Assembly (NCBI GenBank): GCA_949451265.1
Contig: CASTQR010000034.1
Span: 1 to 12,232 of the forward strand
Reading direction: 5' to 3'
Source of the DNA: an uncultured Eubacteriales bacterium
Lineage (GTDB): Bacteria > Bacillota_A > Clostridia > Oscillospirales > Oscillospiraceae
Length of the DNA stretch: 12,232 nt
Positions 1 through 6,027 of the stretch are shown piece by piece. The stretch's first letter is position 1; each line of letters begins with the position of its first letter. A program made the position numbers and the translations under genes. A model generated the notes under the pieces. The model had not been told where the DNA came from. It ran no database searches and saw only the letters and a program-made list of their open reading frames with translations.

Positions 1-36
1 GCCTTGCAACTCTCTTTTTGGTAACTTCTGGTTAAC

Positions 37-834
37 TTAATGGCATTGCTCAAACAGAGGTACCGTCCGGCGAGATGCCCTGGCCTTCATGGTGTCCTTC
101 TCCACCAAGATCCGCCTGCCGTCCTCCTCAATCCCCTCCACTACCGTGTGGCGTACAACGATACGGTTCCCTTCAAAGTCGATGTCCTCCCACCGCAGGC
201 CCAGCGCCTCACTGCGCCGGAACCCATAGGCCAGTGACAAGGTGACCGGCACCTCCAGTTTGGTGCCCTTGACCGCCTCGATCAACTGCTGTGCTTCCGG
301 CAAAGAATAGTAGTTGACCTTGGGCGGTTGGCGTTTCGGAGCTTTCAAGAATTCTGTCGGATTCTCCTGTATGATTCCCAGCCTGTGCGCCTCGTGGAAA
401 ACGCATTTCAGCAGGGCGTGGTGATGCCGGGCGGTGGTGCTGGACAGCCCATTGAACTCAAGGAAACTGTAGTAGTCCTCAATATCCCAGAAAGAGATCT
501 GCCGGAGCGGCGTATCGCCAAAACAATTGCGCATATGGTGCTCCACCATGTGCCTGTAGTTGCGATAGGTGGATGGGGAGATTTCCGGCTTGCGTTTCTC
601 AATCCAGGCCAGCGCGAAATCAATAAACACCACGTTGGGGTGGTTTTGTTCCACCTGCTGCTTGCGGGTGTATTCCGCGCACAGGGCGTTCAACTTCTCC
701 TGGGCCCGCTGCTTGTTGTTTGATACGGACAGTTCCAGATCAAACCGCTTTTGGAGCCGCCGCCCGTCCGGGTGCTTCAAGTTGAGGATTGCGTAGTATT
801 TGTCATTGACTTCTACCAGTCTGCCTGTTATCAT
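37..834 (-). pseudogene. Tyrosine recombinase (integrase), interrupted before its catalytic C-terminus
   Basis: This is a phage/ICE-type tyrosine recombinase, which would catalyse site-specific integration and excision of a mobile element. The start ATG at 834 is chosen because an AGGAGGG ribosome site (844-850) sits 9 nt before it; an open frame continues upstream to 927 but lacks a ribosome site. Of the 265 residues, about 1-60 form a small basic arm-binding domain (ITGRLVEVNDKYYAIL), about 65-165 the SAM-like core-binding domain, and 175 onward the catalytic domain. The first catalytic Arg is in YGFRRSEALGLRW (R206) and the catalytic Lys in KARASRRTVPL (K250). A stop codon then follows FEQCH, so the HxxR box and nucleophilic Tyr are absent; family members are usually near 380-400 aa. 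Skipping one base just after CAT gives an open frame (KLTRSYQKESCK) to the window edge, which suggests a frameshift, but a nonsense mutation fits as well. The remainder would lie left of position 1. Confidence 0.8.
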
Positions 835-902
835 GGTTATGTTCCCTCCTGCAATCATTCTGCAATTTCTTTGGCTTTTAGGCCATGACTTATAGCTAAA
901 AA

Positions 903-931
903 AGTATATCAAAAAACCGACAATCAAACAA
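903..931 (-). promoter_or_regulatory. Possible promoter of the integrase gene
   Basis: On the minus strand TTGTTT (926-931) and TATACT (903-908) are separated by 17 nt, in AT-rich sequence about 70 nt upstream of the integrase ATG. The -35 hexamer lies inside the 911-950 dyad, so a protein bound to the dyad would block it. Only the -10 is a good match. Confidence 0.4.
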
Positions 932-950
932 AAAAGTTCGATTATCGGTT
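911..950 (-). terminator. AT-rich 14-bp dyad with T-run: terminator or operator upstream of integrase
   Basis: Arms 915-928 and 937-950 pair over 14 positions (two as G-U in minus-strand RNA) around an 8-nt loop, and on the minus strand the stem is followed by six T (911-916). This has the form of an intrinsic terminator for minus-strand transcripts arriving from the right. It also overlaps the candidate integrase -35 box, so it may instead be an operator or attenuator. The sequence does not decide between these. Confidence 0.5.
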
Positions 951-983
951 GCTATATTCAATGTTAAAGTTTATGGAAAAACA

Positions 984-1012
984 GGCTCATCGGGCTCATA
1001 ACCCGACGAGTT
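984..1012 (+). other. Candidate attachment-site core: dyad matching a tRNA(CAU) anticodon arm
   Basis: CTC-A-TCGGG (986-994) and CCCGA-C-GAG (1002-1010) form an inverted repeat around the 7-nt centre CTCATAA (995-1001). CGGGCTCATAACCCG is the anticodon stem-loop typical of bacterial initiator tRNA-Met (anticodon CAU), and the preceding GCTCATC resembles the D-stem 3' arm, but no acceptor, D-loop or T-arm follows, so this is not a tRNA gene. Inverted arms around a 7-nt overlap are what a tyrosine recombinase core site looks like, and some integrases cross over in tRNA anticodon loops. It lies about 150 nt upstream of the integrase start. An attP-like or scar att site is inferred; a plain hairpin remains possible. 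Confidence 0.45.
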
Positions 1013-1127
1013 ACCATCCTCCAGTTGCATACCTTTGCAAATCATGCGTTTCTTTCCGATTTATTCCGTTTTAAAGTTATTTTTTCTTCATAGCGTTCGC
1101 AATCAACCTGCAATCTTCACCTCCCGC

Positions 1128-1164
1128 GCAGCCGTCCTTGAAGAGGAACGGCTGCTTTCATTTT
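1128..1164 (+). terminator. Terminator-like hairpin
   Basis: GCAGCCGT (1128-1135) pairs exactly with ACGGCTGC (1148-1155), and on the plus strand TTTCATTTT follows. It would end a plus-strand transcript, but no plus-strand gene lies to its left within the window, so it may be a leftover of lost DNA. Confidence 0.45.
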
Positions 1165-1208
1165 CAGGGGCTTTTTTCTCCGGGCCTCCAAGCCCGAAGG
1201 GTGAGCAG

Positions 1209-1539
1209 TTACGCCTTCATATCAAACAGCTTGTCCCCCAAAGTGTCCTTTTGACACCACCACGTGGGGCGCCGTCCCGTCCACCACCGCCGCCCCCAGC
1301 GCCGGTATGATCACCGCGTCCAGGGACCCCGGGTCGCCGGAACAGAGCACCTCCTCCGTCTCCAGCCCGGCGGCCTGGGCGTGGCGCTCCACCCGGCGCA
1401 TGAGGGTGGACTTGCCGCTGCCGGGGCCGCTCTTGATGATATACAGCGCCCGGAACCGCTCCGGGTCGGACAGCTGGTGGTACAGGGAATAGAACCCCGA
1501 GGGGGTGTTCCCCCCGAGGAAGTATTGGATGTTCGGCAT
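1209..1539 (-). pseudogene. P-loop ATPase remnant (PRK06851-like), internally deleted
   Basis: The start ATG at 1539 has an AGGAGGAGG site about 10 nt before it. Residues 1-94 resemble the N-terminus of a clostridial P-loop ATPase/nucleotide kinase-like family (PRK06851 type, from memory about 350-380 aa): YFLGGNTPSGFYS, then Walker A GPGSGKST at residues 38-45, followed by GDPGSLDAVIIPALG and VDGTAPHVV. The family-like sequence stops there; the reading frame adds 11 unrelated residues and ends at 1222. In the next frame the bases just after PHVV read QKDTLGDKLFDMKA and then a stop (1209-1211), which looks like a natural protein C-terminus. The simplest reading is an internal deletion that removed roughly 250 codons and fused N-terminus to C-terminus out of frame. 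The N-terminal assignment is fairly firm; the C-terminal scrap is an inference. The cellular role of the intact family is not established to my knowledge. Confidence 0.7.
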
Positions 1540-1712
1540 CCTGAATAAAGCCTCCTCCTGATTGGGCGGGGCGGCTGTCGCCGCCGGGCGATCCGCCCCC
1601 GCCCTGGTTTTTCATATCAACCTATGCGGGGAAGGGCGGAAGGGTGCCGCGCCCCCTCGTCCAACTGCCAAATCCGCCACAAATTTTCACCGCAAAATTG
1701 GTGCTTTTAGGG

Positions 1713-1742
1713 TTGACGGCGGGGGCCTGTCCGAGATATAAT
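1713..1742 (+). promoter_or_regulatory. Sigma-A promoter of the hydrogenase gene
   Basis: TTGACG (1713-1718) and a perfect TATAAT (1737-1742) are 18 nt apart. Transcription would start near 1749, giving a 5' leader of about 100 nt before the ATG at 1848. Confidence 0.8.
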
Positions 1743-1847
1743 GCAAAGCAGGAAATCGACATTTTTTTAACAATCAGGCCCTGTTCTGGGATGGCTTTCC
1801 AGCTGTCCCGTCCCGGCCCCCACACTTTGCTGAGGAGGGAACTGCCC

Positions 1848-3338
1848 ATGCGCCATTATGAAACCACAGTACAGAAGCTGAAGGACGAGGTGCTGACCGC
1901 CGTGGCCCGGCTCGCCTGGAACGAGCGGCTCCAGACCAACGACCTGCTGAACATCCCGGAGGAGATCATCCCCGGCCCGGAGGCCCAGATGCGCTGCTGC
2001 ATCTACAAGGAGCGGGCCGTGGTCACCAGCCGGATCAAGATGGCCATGGGCGGCGACCGGGCCAACCCCGCCCTGGTGGAGGTGCTGCCCATCGCCTGCG
2101 ACGAGTGCCCCGTCACCGAGATCAGCGTGGGCCCGTCCTGCCGGGGCTGTATCGCCCACCGCTGTATGGAGGTGTGCCCCAAGGGGGCCATCCACATCGA
2201 GAACCACCGGGCCACCATCGATCATTCCAAATGCGTGCTGTGCGGCAAGTGTATTGAGGCCTGCCCCTACGGCGCCATCACCAAGAATATGCGCCCCTGC
2301 GAGCGGGGGTGCCCCGTGAAGGCCATCTCCATGGGCCCCGACCGGAAGGCCAACATCGACGTGAACAAGTGCATTTCCTGCGGCCAGTGCGTCATCCAGT
2401 GCCCCTTTGGCGCGGTGATGGACAAATCCTACATCGTGGACGTGATCCAGATGCTGCTGGGGGCGGAGAAGTGGGGCCTCCACGTGTATGCCATCCTGGC
2501 CCCCTCCTTCGTGGGGCAGTTCGACTGCACCCCCGGCCAGATGGTCGCAGCCCTGAAGGAGATGGGCTTCTATGACGTGGCGGAGGTGGCGTTGGGCGCC
2601 GACCTCACCGCCCAGGCCGAGGCCGCCGAGTTTGAGGAGCGGGAGGGCGGCCCCATGACCTCCTCCTGCTGTCCCGCCTTCGTGGCCTTTGTGGAGCGGC
2701 ATATGCCCGACCAGGTGCCCCTGGTGTCCACCACCCCCTCCCCCATGGTGATGCTGGGCCGGAGCATCAAGGACCGGGATCCCCTGGCCCGCGTGGTGTT
2801 CATCGGCCCCTGCGTGGCAAAGAAGCGGGAGTTCCACCTGGGCCGCACCAGGGCCAGCGTGGATCTGGTGCTGACCTTCGAGGAGCTCTACTCCATACTG
2901 TCCGCCAAGGGCATCGACGTGACCAAGATGAAGGAGATCCCCCTGGATCACGCCAGCGGCTATGGCCGGGGCTTTGCCGCCGGCGGCGGCGTGGCGGCGG
3001 CGGTGGCCCAGGGCCTCAAGGAGCGGAACAGCACCGTGGAGGCCAGGACCGTGGCGTGCAGCGGCATCGAGGAGTGCAAGCTGGCCCTGCTGAAGATGTC
3101 CAAGGGGGTTCTGCCGGAGAACTTCATCGAGGGCATGGCCTGCATGGGCGGCTGCGTCCAGGGCCCCGGCGTCATCAACCGGAGCCCCAAGAACAAGAAC
3201 GAGGTGGCCAAGCATATGAAGGAGGCGGGCAAGCGCACCATCACCGAGGCGGTGAACGCCATCGGCGGCCCCGCCGAGGTGCCCGCCGAGAGCAGCGACA
3301 AGAAGCCGGGCGGCGCCGTGGAGAAGGCCCGGGTATAA
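1848..3338 (+). CDS. [FeFe] hydrogenase, group B type (monomeric, ferredoxin-like N-terminus)
   Basis: This is a soluble iron-only hydrogenase, 496 aa, with the architecture of the group B family (TIGR04105-like). Such enzymes are thought to interconvert protons plus reduced ferredoxin with H2 in the cytoplasm of anaerobes; the exact partner is inferred. The N-terminal stretch NIPEEIIPGPEAQMRCCIYKE and ACDECP are family hallmarks. [4Fe-4S] ligands are C99/C101/C106/C110, the pattern C129xxCxxCxxxCP, C151/C155, and C175xxCxxCxxxCP. The H-cluster motifs are all present: L1 TSSCCP (271-276), L2 GPCVAKKRE (320-328, C322, with K325 and E328 kept) and L3 EGMACMGGC (428-436, C432 and C436). The ATG at 1848 follows a GAGGAGGG site (1832-1839); the frame is open back to 1644 but that part crosses the promoter, so it is not coding. 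The last 25 residues are a low-complexity polar tail. It is a one-gene unit with its own promoter and terminator; no maturase (hydE/F/G) gene is in the window. Confidence 0.95.
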   Translation: MRHYETTVQKLKDEVLTAVARLAWNERLQTNDLLNIPEEIIPGPEAQMRCCIYKERAVVTSRIKMAMGGDRANPALVEVLPIACDECPVTEISVGPSCRGCIAHRCMEVCPKGAIHIENHRATIDHSKCVLCGKCIEACPYGAITKNMRPCERGCPVKAISMGPDRKANIDVNKCISCGQCVIQCPFGAVMDKSYIVDVIQMLLGAEKWGLHVYAILAPSFVGQFDCTPGQMVAALKEMGFYDVAEVALGADLTAQAEAAEFEEREGGPMTSSCCPAFVAFVERHMPDQVPLVSTTPSPMVMLGRSIKDRDPLARVVFIGPCVAKKREFHLGRTRASVDLVLTFEELYSILSAKGIDVTKMKEIPLDHASGYGRGFAAGGGVAAAVAQGLKERNSTVEARTVACSGIEECKLALLKMSKGVLPENFIEGMACMGGCVQGPGVINRSPKNKNEVAKHMKEAGKRTITEAVNAIGGPAEVPAESSDKKPGGAVEKARV

Positions 3339-3353
3339 TTTGAACCGTACATC

Positions 3354-3386
3354 GGCCCGCCGTCCCGGACAGGACGGCGGGCCTTT
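3354..3386 (+). terminator. Terminator of the hydrogenase gene
   Basis: GGCCCGCCGTCC (3354-3365) and GGACGGCGGGCC (3372-3383) form a perfect 12-bp stem with a 6-nt loop, 15 nt after the stop codon. The T-tract is short (TTT). Confidence 0.75.
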
Positions 3387-3418
3387 CCGCGCCCGTGGAA
3401 AAATCCCAGAAATTTCTT

Positions 3419-3432
3419 AGAACGAACGTTTG
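3419..3432 (+). promoter_or_regulatory. SOS box (LexA operator)
   Basis: AGAACGAACGTTTG matches the Gram-positive LexA site CGAAC-N4-GTTCG at all but two positions. It overlaps the -35 hexamer of the lexA promoter, so LexA bound here would repress its own gene. Confidence 0.75.
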
Positions 3433-3458
3433 ACAAATCGAACAGGATGTGGTATAAT
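3430..3458 (+). promoter_or_regulatory. Sigma-A promoter of lexA
   Basis: Perfect TTGACA (3430-3435) and perfect TATAAT (3453-3458) with the ideal 17-nt spacer. The strength fits a gene that is normally held down by its own product. Confidence 0.9.
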
Positions 3459-3518
3459 ACCCCCAAGTCAAGGTCCGCGGCCGCTTGGCGGATCGATATC
3501 TTGGAAGGAGCTTGCGCC

Positions 3519-4124
3519 ATGGGTAAACTGACCCCGAAGCAGCAGCAGATCTACGACTTTATCTCAGCGTTCGCGGACGAACACGGCTACCCCCCCTCCG
3601 TGCGGGAGATCGCCCAGGCGGTGAACCTGAAATCCCCCGCCACCGTTCACTTCCACCTGAAGGGCCTCCGGGAGGCGGGCTACATCTCCCAGGCTGAGGG
3701 CAAGACCCGGGCCATCACCATCGTAGGGGGCGGGGCCGCGGGGAAGAAGGACCAGGTGCCCCTGGTGGGCTACGTGGCGGCGGGCAGCCCCATCCTGGCT
3801 CAGGAGCACATCGAGGAATACCTCACCTTCGACACCGGCGGGCTCGCCGGGGAGCACTTCGCCCTCACCGTCCGGGGGGAGTCCATGATCGAGCTGGGGA
3901 TACTCCCCGGCGATGTGGTGGTGGTGCACCAGCAGCCCCAGGCCCGGAACGGGGACATCGTAGTGGCCCTCTTTGAGGACGAGGCCACCGTCAAGACCTT
4001 CCGCCGGGAGCGGGACGGCCACATCTGGCTGGACCCGGCCAACTCCAGCCCGGACTACCAGCCCATCGACGGCGAGGGCTGTTCCATCCTGGGCCGGGTG
4101 GTGGCGGTGATCCGGCGGTACTGA
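3519..4124 (+). CDS. lexA: LexA, SOS-response repressor and self-cleaving peptidase
   Basis: LexA represses DNA-damage genes and cuts itself when RecA filaments form. The 201-aa product has the usual length. Residues 1-65 are the winged helix-turn-helix (LTPKQQQIYDFI, GYPPSVREIAQAV, SPATVHFHLKGL). The autocleavage bond is A88-G89 in VGYVAAGSP, the catalytic Ser is S122 in VRGESMIE, and the general-base Lys is K159 in DEATVKTF. The ATG at 3519 is chosen because a GGAAGGAG site (3503-3510) precedes it and MGKLTPKQQQ is the normal LexA start; an open frame back to 3447 runs through the promoter. The gene is alone in its unit, with an SOS box on its own promoter, so autoregulation is expected. 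All catalytic residues are present, so it should be functional. Confidence 0.97.
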   Translation: MGKLTPKQQQIYDFISAFADEHGYPPSVREIAQAVNLKSPATVHFHLKGLREAGYISQAEGKTRAITIVGGGAAGKKDQVPLVGYVAAGSPILAQEHIEEYLTFDTGGLAGEHFALTVRGESMIELGILPGDVVVVHQQPQARNGDIVVALFEDEATVKTFRRERDGHIWLDPANSSPDYQPIDGEGCSILGRVVAVIRRY

Positions 4125-4150
4125 TCGGTTACACGGCAAAAGACGGCATA

Positions 4151-4190
4151 GGGGTGCTTCCCGGCGGGAGGCGCCCTTCTTTTTTATTTT
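4151..4190 (+). terminator. Terminator of lexA
   Basis: The stem GGGTGCTTCCC (4152-4162) with GGGAGGCGCCC (4166-4176), including two G-U pairs, is followed by TTCTTTTTTATTTT. It lies 27 nt after the lexA stop and is a classical intrinsic terminator. Confidence 0.9.
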
Positions 4191-4283
4191 CTGATAATAT
4201 GCCGGTTTATGGGACTGTTTCTGGGCTATACTGGCCTCAGAACAAAGGGGAGGGCGAACCCCCCGAAGAAAGGAGCGTCCCAT

Positions 4284-4400
4284 ATGTACGAGATCGAGTT
4301 TGTGAGAGGGCACGTGGAGGTCTATCTGGACGGCGCGTTCTGCTTCTCCGCCGACACCCGCGGGGAGGCGGAGCAGGAGATCGCCCTCCTGACCGCGTAA
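4284..4400 (+). CDS. Small protein of 38 aa, function unknown
   Basis: An ATG at 4284 lies 8 nt after AAAGGAG (4269-4275), and the frame ends 12 nt before a strong terminator, so this short ORF has a complete expression unit. The product begins MYEIEFVRGHVEVYLDG and ends DTRGEAEQEIALLTA: a beta-hairpin-like first half followed by an acidic helix, with no signal peptide, membrane segment or metal-binding motif (one Cys only). A TATACT at 4227-4232 could be its -10 box, but no good -35 is visible. The in-frame extension upstream to 4209 has no ribosome site. I do not recognise the family with certainty. It stands alone between lexA and the convergent protease gene, so context gives no function. 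Confidence 0.7.
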   Translation: MYEIEFVRGHVEVYLDGAFCFSADTRGEAEQEIALLTA

Positions 4401-4412
4401 CAAAGCCCAAAA

Positions 4413-4446
4413 GCCCCCCGCGGTGAAAACCGCGGGGGGCTTTTTT
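4413..4446 (+). terminator. Strong, probably bidirectional terminator
   Basis: GCCCCCCGCGG (4413-4423) pairs perfectly with CCGCGGGGGGC (4430-4440) around a TGAAAA loop. Six T follow on the plus strand and four T on the minus strand. It can end both the small ORF to its left and the protease gene (stop at 4459) to its right. Confidence 0.92.
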
Positions 4447-4458
4447 ATAGAAACGGGT

Positions 4459-5862
4459 TCAGCGCCCGAAGAAGTAGTTCCAGGGGAAGCTGTTGAAGAA
4501 GTCCTCGTATTCCTCGCCGCCATAGGGGTTCTGATCCCCATAGGGGTACTGCCCGCCCTGGTTCCCGCTGGCGGTGGGCTGGGGGGCGGGTTCCTGGGCG
4601 TCGGGGGTGTTCTCCTGTTCGTCAAAGGTGAGCTGGAGGGTGAGCCGTTCGCCGGAACGGTATACCTCCACGGTGACGGTGTCCCCGGCGCGGTAGCGGT
4701 TCTTGGCGGACACCAGCTCGTTCCGGGAGGTGATCTCCGTATCGTCCAGCTTGGTGATGACGTCGCCCTTGCGCAGTCCGGCCTTCTCGGCGCAGGAGCC
4801 CTCGTCCACCTCGGTGATATACACCCCGGCGGGCCAGCCGAAGCCCTCCTGCCACTGCTCGGGGACGGTGTCGCCCTGCATTCCAAAGCTGGGCCGCCCG
4901 GTGACATAGCCGTACTGCATATAGTCGGTGACAATGCCGATGACATCGTTGATGGGGATGGCGAAACCGATGCCCTCAATGGTGGCTTGGGAGGACTGGC
5001 CGTTGTTGCTGAGCTTGGCGGAGGTAATGCCCACCACCCGGCCATAGCTGTCAAACAGCGGGCCGCCGGAGTTGCCGGAGTTGATGGTGCAGTCGGTCTG
5101 GATCATGTTGTTCATCACGGTGCCGTCGCTCATGGTGATGGACCGCCCGGTGGAGGACACGAAGCCGGAGGTCTGGGAGAAGGACAGGGTGCCCAGGGCG
5201 TTGCCGATGGTGCAGACGGTCTCGCCCACCACCAGGTCGGTGGAGTCGCCCAGCACCACGGGCTTCAGGCCGGACACGCCGTCCACCTTCAGCACCGCCA
5301 CATCGTTGAGTTCCTCGCCGCCCACCAGCTTGGCGTCGTAGCTGTCGCCGTTGTTCAGCGTCACCTTGATGGCGGTGGCCCCGTCAATCACGTGGTAGTT
5401 GGTGACAATGTAGCCGTCCTCGCTGATGATGAAGCCGGAGCCCGCCCCGGAGGTGGGCTGCTGGTACCAGCCCTGCTGGGTCATGCCCTGAACGGAGATG
5501 CACACGCAGGAGTCGGCGTAGGCGGCGTAGATCTCCGACAGGCTCATGGGGGTGAGGCCGTCGGCCTGCTTCACGTTCACCGCCGTGGGGTCGGTCTCGT
5601 TGCGGTAGATGGTGGTCTCCTTCTGGGGGGCCTTGTTCAGTTGGCTGTAGGCCGCCGCGCCGCCGATGCCCGCGCCGCCGCCCACCAGGGCGCAGCACAG
5701 CACCAGGGCCACCACCTTGCCCGCGCCGCCCTGTTTCTTTTTCGGGGGCTGGGGCGGGACGGGGGAGGGCTGGGGCCGATCCCAGGGGTCGCCGCCCTGG
5801 GGGGGCTGGGTGTAGCTGTAGCGGTAATTGCCGCTGCTGTCAAAGCCGTTCTGGTCATACAT
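4459..5862 (-). CDS. HtrA/DegP-like membrane-anchored serine protease with PDZ domain
   Basis: This is a trypsin-like protease of the HtrA (Do) family, which degrades or refolds damaged proteins outside the membrane. The ATG at 5862 is 8 nt from AAGGAG (5871-5876); the frame is open a little further, but without a ribosome site. Residues 1-45 are a Pro/Gln/Tyr-rich cytoplasmic segment ending in KKKQ, and about 48-72 form a single Gly/Ala-rich membrane anchor. The protease domain spans about 105-320 with triad H157 (TNYHVID), D187 (NDVAVLKVDG) and S265 (NSGNSGGPLF). The PDZ domain spans about 345-413 (GVYITEV, AGLRKGDVIT). The C-terminal 50 residues are a Gln/Pro/Gly/Tyr-rich linker ending in an acidic aromatic tail (YEDFFNSFPWNYFFGR). 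The length of 467 aa is slightly above the common Gram-positive HtrA range because of the tail. It is a single-gene unit with its own promoter and a shared terminator. Whether it corresponds to htrA, htrB or degP of other species cannot be decided here. Confidence 0.95.
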   Translation of the reverse strand: MYDQNGFDSSGNYRYSYTQPPQGGDPWDRPQPSPVPPQPPKKKQGGAGKVVALVLCCALVGGGAGIGGAAAYSQLNKAPQKETTIYRNETDPTAVNVKQADGLTPMSLSEIYAAYADSCVCISVQGMTQQGWYQQPTSGAGSGFIISEDGYIVTNYHVIDGATAIKVTLNNGDSYDAKLVGGEELNDVAVLKVDGVSGLKPVVLGDSTDLVVGETVCTIGNALGTLSFSQTSGFVSSTGRSITMSDGTVMNNMIQTDCTINSGNSGGPLFDSYGRVVGITSAKLSNNGQSSQATIEGIGFAIPINDVIGIVTDYMQYGYVTGRPSFGMQGDTVPEQWQEGFGWPAGVYITEVDEGSCAEKAGLRKGDVITKLDDTEITSRNELVSAKNRYRAGDTVTVEVYRSGERLTLQLTFDEQENTPDAQEPAPQPTASGNQGGQYPYGDQNPYGGEEYEDFFNSFPWNYFFGR

Positions 5863-5942
5863 GGGAATTGCTCCTTTCAAATTCCGTCATGGTTCACTGA
5901 TTCAAAGGCGGGGGGCCGTTGGGGCCGCCTCGTCCGCCGCTG

Positions 5943-5971
5943 AGGATACAATACCCCATAATTATGTCCAA
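5943..5971 (-). promoter_or_regulatory. Promoter of the HtrA-like gene
   Basis: On the minus strand TTGGAC (5966-5971) and TATCCT (5943-5948) are spaced 17 nt apart, about 80 nt before the ATG. It is a reasonable but not perfect sigma-A match. I see no CssR- or CIRCE-like operator. Confidence 0.5.
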
Positions 5972-6027
5972 AATATGTCGTGGCATCGAAATGATTTTGA
6001 ATTTAAGCTGAAAAAAACCTGAAAACG

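Larger units (their letters stand above)
835..1208. other. Non-coding region between integrase and ATPase remnant
   Basis: No convincing gene is present here; the open frame at 1035-1310 lacks a ribosome site and overlaps the ATPase remnant. The left part (850-1100) is clearly richer in AT than the rest of the window, in keeping with mobile-element DNA. It holds the integrase ribosome site, the 911-950 dyad, the tRNA-like dyad and the 1128 hairpin. A direct repeat TTGCA is seen at 1025-1029 and 1035-1039. No xis-like gene was found on either strand. Confidence 0.6.

Noticed and set aside
986..1010. A tRNA-Met gene
   Set aside because: Only the anticodon arm and a few D-stem bases are present. 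No acceptor stem, T-arm or CCA end can be drawn from the flanks.
1644..1847. N-terminal extension of the hydrogenase frame
   Set aside because: It runs across the TTGACG/TATAAT promoter and has no ribosome site, whereas the ATG at 1848 has a strong one and starts with the conserved family N-terminus.
1767..3215. Open frame of about 480 codons antisense to the hydrogenase
   Set aside because: Low-complexity His/Gly/Ala-rich translation mirroring the real gene; the plus-strand protein has complete family motifs.
4423..5943. Open frame of about 500 codons on the plus strand across the protease gene
   Set aside because: Gly/Val/Ala/His-rich shadow of the minus-strand HtrA gene, which has a full catalytic triad and PDZ domain.
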